Positions 61,199-64,000 of a DNA stretch of 64,000 nucleotides are shown in pieces. Both the position numbers and the translations under genes were made by a program. Numbering within the stretch: the stretch's first letter is position 1; the number at the start of each line of letters is the position of its first letter. The notes below the pieces were generated by a model. That model was not told the origin of the DNA. It searched no databases and saw only the letters and a program-made list of their open reading frames with translations. This DNA comes from Roseiarcus sp963784805. Lineage in GTDB: Bacteria > Pseudomonadota > Alphaproteobacteria > Rhizobiales > Beijerinckiaceae. The stretch covers positions 248,001 through 312,000 of the forward strand of contig CAWASR010000019.1 in the NCBI GenBank assembly GCA_963784805.1. Reading direction: 5' to 3'.

Positions 61199-62623
61199 AT
61201 GACCGGCGTCGTTATGCGAAAGGGAATGACGGAACGGACCGTCGAGGGGATACGCGACGTTTTGGCCGGCAAAGCGCGCTGGTTCAGTCCGATGCTCTTC
61301 GCCGGTCCGGCCGTGATCGCCTCGATCGCCTATATGGACCCCGGCAATTTCGCGACCAACATTCAGGCCGGCGCGAAATACGGCTATGCGCTGCTTTGGG
61401 TCGTGGTCGTGGCCAACGGCATCGCCATGCTGTTCCAGGCGTTGTCGGCCAAACTCGGCATCGTCACCGGGCGAAACTTGGCGGAAATGTGCCGCGAGCA
61501 TTTTCCCCGGCCGGTCGTCTACGTGTTGTGGATCGTCAGCGAAGTGGCGGCGATGGCGACCGATCTTGCCGAATTCCTCGGCGGCGCCATCGGCCTGTCC
61601 CTGCTGCTGCACATCCCGCTCGTCGCCGGGATGGGCGTCACGGCCGTCCTCACATATGGCATTCTGACGTTCGAGGCGCGAGGGTTTCGACCGGTCGAGG
61701 TCATCATCGGCGCCTTGGTCGCCGCCATCGCGCTTTGTTATCTCGTCGAAATGTTCATCGCGCCGATCGACTGGGGCGCGGCGGCCGTCGGCAGCGTCGT
61801 TCCGCGATTGCCCGACGCCGGGGCCCTGACAATCGCGGTCGGCATCGTCGGCGCGACGATCATGCCGCATGCAATCTTCCTGCATTCGGGCCTGACCCAG
61901 GATCGGGCGCCCGCGCGCAATGACGGCGAAAGAGGTCGGTTGCTGCGTTTCTCGAACATCGAGGTGATGATCGCTCTGGGGGTCGCGGGTCTCGTCAACA
62001 TGGCGATGGTGATGATGGCCGCGAGCGCGTTCCACGAGGGCCATAGCGACGTCGCGGAAATCGAAACCGCCTATTCGACGCTGACGCCGCTGCTCGGCGC
62101 CGGCGCGGGAGGCGCGTTCCTCACGGCGCTGCTGGCGTCCGGGCTGTCGAGCTCGGCGGTCGGCACGATGGCCGGGCAGATGATCATGCAGGGGTTTGTC
62201 GGCTTCCGCATCCCGGTCGTAGTCCGCCGTCTGGTCACGATGGTTCCCGCATTCATCGTCGTCTGGCTGGGCGTCAACTCGACCAGCGCGCTGGTCGTCA
62301 GCCAGGTCGTCCTGAGCTTCGCCCTGCCGGCGCCGGTCATTGCGCTCATCATGTTCACGCGACGCAAAGACATCATGGGCGCGTTCGTCAACGGCCGGCT
62401 GACCAATGTCGTCGCGATCGCGGGAACCGTTCTGATCCTTGCGCTGAACGTCGTCCTGCTGATCCAAACTTTCGGCATCGACGTTCCAGGGCTGTCGCGG
62501 CGGCTGAGGCCGGCGCGGGCGATCGCCGGCGCTTGTCTATTCGGTGGGGCCGCAAGGGCTGCCGGCTACCGCTCGCACGCTTCCCGAAATCGGGCCCCTC
62601 GCATCTGCGGTCGCCTAAACTGA
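61199..62623 (+). CDS. mntH: Manganese/divalent-metal transporter MntH (Nramp family)
   Basis: 474 residues with about eleven membrane helices. The Nramp metal-site motifs are intact: DPGNFATN (helix 1) and MPHAIFLHS (helix 6, the MPH motif). It imports Mn2+ with protons. The C-terminal 40 residues (from about 430) are Arg- and Ala-rich and unlike the family, apparently read-through extension. The start lies 43 bp after the -10 hexamer, with GAGGG upstream. The last 9 bp overlap the convergent MutS-like gene. Confidence 0.95.
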   Translation: MTGVVMRKGMTERTVEGIRDVLAGKARWFSPMLFAGPAVIASIAYMDPGNFATNIQAGAKYGYALLWVVVVANGIAMLFQALSAKLGIVTGRNLAEMCREHFPRPVVYVLWIVSEVAAMATDLAEFLGGAIGLSLLLHIPLVAGMGVTAVLTYGILTFEARGFRPVEVIIGALVAAIALCYLVEMFIAPIDWGAAAVGSVVPRLPDAGALTIAVGIVGATIMPHAIFLHSGLTQDRAPARNDGERGRLLRFSNIEVMIALGVAGLVNMAMVMMAASAFHEGHSDVAEIETAYSTLTPLLGAGAGGAFLTALLASGLSSSAVGTMAGQMIMQGFVGFRIPVVVRRLVTMVPAFIVVWLGVNSTSALVVSQVVLSFALPAPVIALIMFTRRKDIMGAFVNGRLTNVVAIAGTVLILALNVVLLIQTFGIDVPGLSRRLRPARAIAGACLFGGAARAAGYRSHASRNRAPRICGRLN

Positions 62624-64000
62624 ATTCATCGCCCCGACGCCGGACGCTTGCTCGCTGACCATCGCCTCCGGGCCGAAAATTTCGTCATACAAATCCTTGC
62701 CGTAGCCTGTTTGCAGGGGCTCGGCTTCAATCAGTTTGAAGGTCCGGCTTCCGTCCGCTTGCCGCTCGGCCCGCAGGAAGATCGAGGTCTCCTTACTTTT
62801 ATCGTAAACGCCGTGCGCAAAATCATAAAGGTGGGTGACGAAGAAAATCTTGACCCGCCTTTCGAGCAAAGCCGAAGTGATTTGTCTCGCTATCTCCGAT
62901 CCTTCCCGTTCGTTTGTCGCGGAGAACGACTCATTGAACAGCACGATGGCGTCAGGGCCGATCTGATCCAGAACGCCGCTGAACCTGCTCAGCTCTTCGT
63001 CCAATTTTCCGCTTTTCATCGTCGCGTCTTCCTCGCGCACATAATGGGTGAAAATCTGCGTGCACATATTCGCGCTGAACGATTCGGCGGCGGCGAACAT
63101 GCCGCATTGCATCATCAATTGGGCCAAGCCGACGCTGCGCAGGAATGTGGTCTTTCCTCCGGTGTTGGCTCCGGTGATGATGACGAAGTCTTTGCCGTCG
63201 GCGTCCACATCGTTGCCAATGACCCGGTGGGCGGCTTTGAAGGTCAGAGTCACGTCGTACAGTCCGCGGAAGGCCAGTCTGCGTTCGCCGACAGCCGCGG
63301 GCGTCGGAAAGGAGATCGGCTGGCCCCTGTTCGCCAGTTGCTCATGCAGATTGAGACAGCCGACGTAGAAAGCCAGCTCGGTGCGGAGCATGGCGAAAAA
63401 ACTGAGAATGTGATCGTCGGATTGGGCGAGCGCGTTGGCGACCAAGTTGAGGCCCCTGTCTCTCAATTCCGCAAGGGCGTTCGCGCCGGCCTCGTCGCGC
63501 GGCGGGAGGCGCCACGTGTAGGCGGGCGGTCTTGGCGTCATCAAGCGATCGATCCAGCTTCCCCGTCGCTCGTTGGCCTTGCGCAGCGTGTAACCTGAGC
63601 CTTTGTTCCCCGGTCCCAGTCTCGCGCTGATCAGCACCCCGTCCCGGAACTTCAAGCGATTTATATGATCTTGCAAGTTGACAAAGTAGTCGTCATTAAG
63701 CTCCTTATCCAGCATCGCGAAGAAAGCCTTGAACCCTTCGGACGAAAACCGCTGGGCATTATAGGTTCCTACTCCTTTTAATTGCTTGAGCAGCGCAACA
63801 AAAATCTGCAGGATGTCCACCGACCTTCCCAAGATCGAGCTTGGAGATTTCGTGTACATCCATGCATGAGTTTTTTTTTCCCTTTCATGCGCCTCGATCG
63901 TCAAAGCATAGAGTTGCCTGATTAATATTGGATTCGCCAGAACGTCACGAAGGACGTCCTGACGGTATTTTATCTCGTCTTCGTCCCGCAGAAGCTGCAA
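62615..64000 (-). CDS. MutS-related ATPase, C-terminal part (truncated at window edge)
   Basis: The last 461 codons of a MutS-like protein; the start is beyond the right end. The ATPase domain has Walker A GANTGGKTT, followed by LRSVGLAQLMMQCG. Walker B is IVLFNESFSATNEREGSEIA, in which the usual Asp-Glu is Asn-Glu, followed by the MutS-like FSATN. The part before it looks like clamp and lever helices (about 1-240). The C-terminus has no DNA-nicking Smr domain, so this is a MutS-family ATPase other than MutS2, and the unusual Walker B recalls uncharacterised bacterial MutS-related proteins. Its function in mismatch repair cannot be assumed. Confidence 0.85.
   Translation of the reverse strand: MQLLRDEDEIKYRQDVLRDVLANPILIRQLYALTIEAHEREKKTHAWMYTKSPSSILGRSVDILQIFVALLKQLKGVGTYNAQRFSSEGFKAFFAMLDKELNDDYFVNLQDHINRLKFRDGVLISARLGPGNKGSGYTLRKANERRGSWIDRLMTPRPPAYTWRLPPRDEAGANALAELRDRGLNLVANALAQSDDHILSFFAMLRTELAFYVGCLNLHEQLANRGQPISFPTPAAVGERRLAFRGLYDVTLTFKAAHRVIGNDVDADGKDFVIITGANTGGKTTFLRSVGLAQLMMQCGMFAAAESFSANMCTQIFTHYVREEDATMKSGKLDEELSRFSGVLDQIGPDAIVLFNESFSATNEREGSEIARQITSALLERRVKIFFVTHLYDFAHGVYDKSKETSIFLRAERQADGSRTFKLIEAEPLQTGYGKDLYDEIFGPEAMVSEQASGVGAMNSV

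Noticed and set aside
1..64000. CRISPR arrays, tRNA or rRNA genes, complete insertion sequences, prophage genes
   Set aside because: I looked for regularly spaced direct repeats, tRNA-like T-loops, rRNA segments and transposase or integrase motifs and found none that I could support.

Overview
The window is a high-GC, gene-dense piece of an alphaproteobacterial chromosome, most likely from the Hyphomicrobiales (Rhizobiales). The gene sets support this: dgt-argS-SPOR-nagZ divergent from an ErpA/IscA-type gene, pal-cpoB-tilS, an aa3 oxidase set, a lone Flp pilin and the UPF0283 and DUF2277 families. Many small intergenic repeats fit the Methylocystaceae/Beijerinckiaceae part of that order. That finer placement is inference, because the window holds no rRNA or taxon-specific marker.

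Layout. 1-3.1 kb: tail of a UPF0283 membrane protein, an accessory islet (proline-repeat secreted protein plus a translationally coupled mini membrane protein), DUF2277, and the first copy of a composite intergenic repeat. 3.2-9.2 kb: the minus-strand run dgt > argS > SPOR protein > nagZ, divergent from an A-type Fe-S carrier. 9.3-16 kb: a frameshifted P1B-type metal ATPase with a C-terminal hemerythrin-like domain, cytochrome b561, a Pcm-like methyltransferase, the decayed tail of an MFS transporter, a GFA-family enzyme, a secreted protein and an EamA transporter. 16-23 kb: a 1.3 kb non-coding stretch with the second repeat copy, parC, a two-gene ABC exporter and the third repeat copy. 23-28 kb: a SpoIIAA-like protein, an FlK-like hotdog protein and coxB-coxA-coxC. 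28.8-40.5 kb: a complete glycogen operon, glgP-glgB-glgC-glgA plus one giant gene fusing debranching enzyme GlgX to 4-alpha-glucanotransferase MalQ. 40.8-46.3 kb: a lone Flp pilin, an acyltransferase-3 protein, and a PEP-CTERM cluster built from a tandem duplication with mosaic gene bodies. 46.3-53 kb: an HtrA-like protease, a DedA pair, DUF423, an NPYG-rich secreted protein, adenine deaminase divergent from pdxY, and the fourth repeat copy. 53.4-56.9 kb: a small membrane protein and a TPR protein sharing an unusual Cys-flanked motif, with REP elements running into the TPR gene, then fucU. 57-59.6 kb: pal > cpoB (frameshifted) > tilS. 59.8-64 kb: a membrane protein, mntR divergent from mntH with a visible operator/promoter, and the 3' part of a MutS-like ATPase gene.

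How the genes work together. The glycogen operon covers a full cycle: ADP-glucose synthesis (GlgC), chain elongation (GlgA), branching (GlgB), phosphorolysis (GlgP), debranching and maltodextrin recycling (GlgX-MalQ). NagZ, the SPOR protein, Pal and CpoB belong to envelope and division maintenance. MntR/MntH is a self-contained manganese homeostasis pair.

The most unusual signals are four. (1) A four-copy composite intergenic element has a conserved promoter-like block, an AT-rich core and a rapidly changing low-complexity tail. (2) The PEP-CTERM locus is a duplicated unit whose copies keep the same flanks and 3' ends around different gene bodies. (3) A REP pair appears to supply the 5' end of the TPR gene. 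(4) The glgX-malQ fusion. Three genes carry apparent frameshifts (ATPase, cpoB, MFS remnant). Those in the ATPase and cpoB could be sequencing errors.
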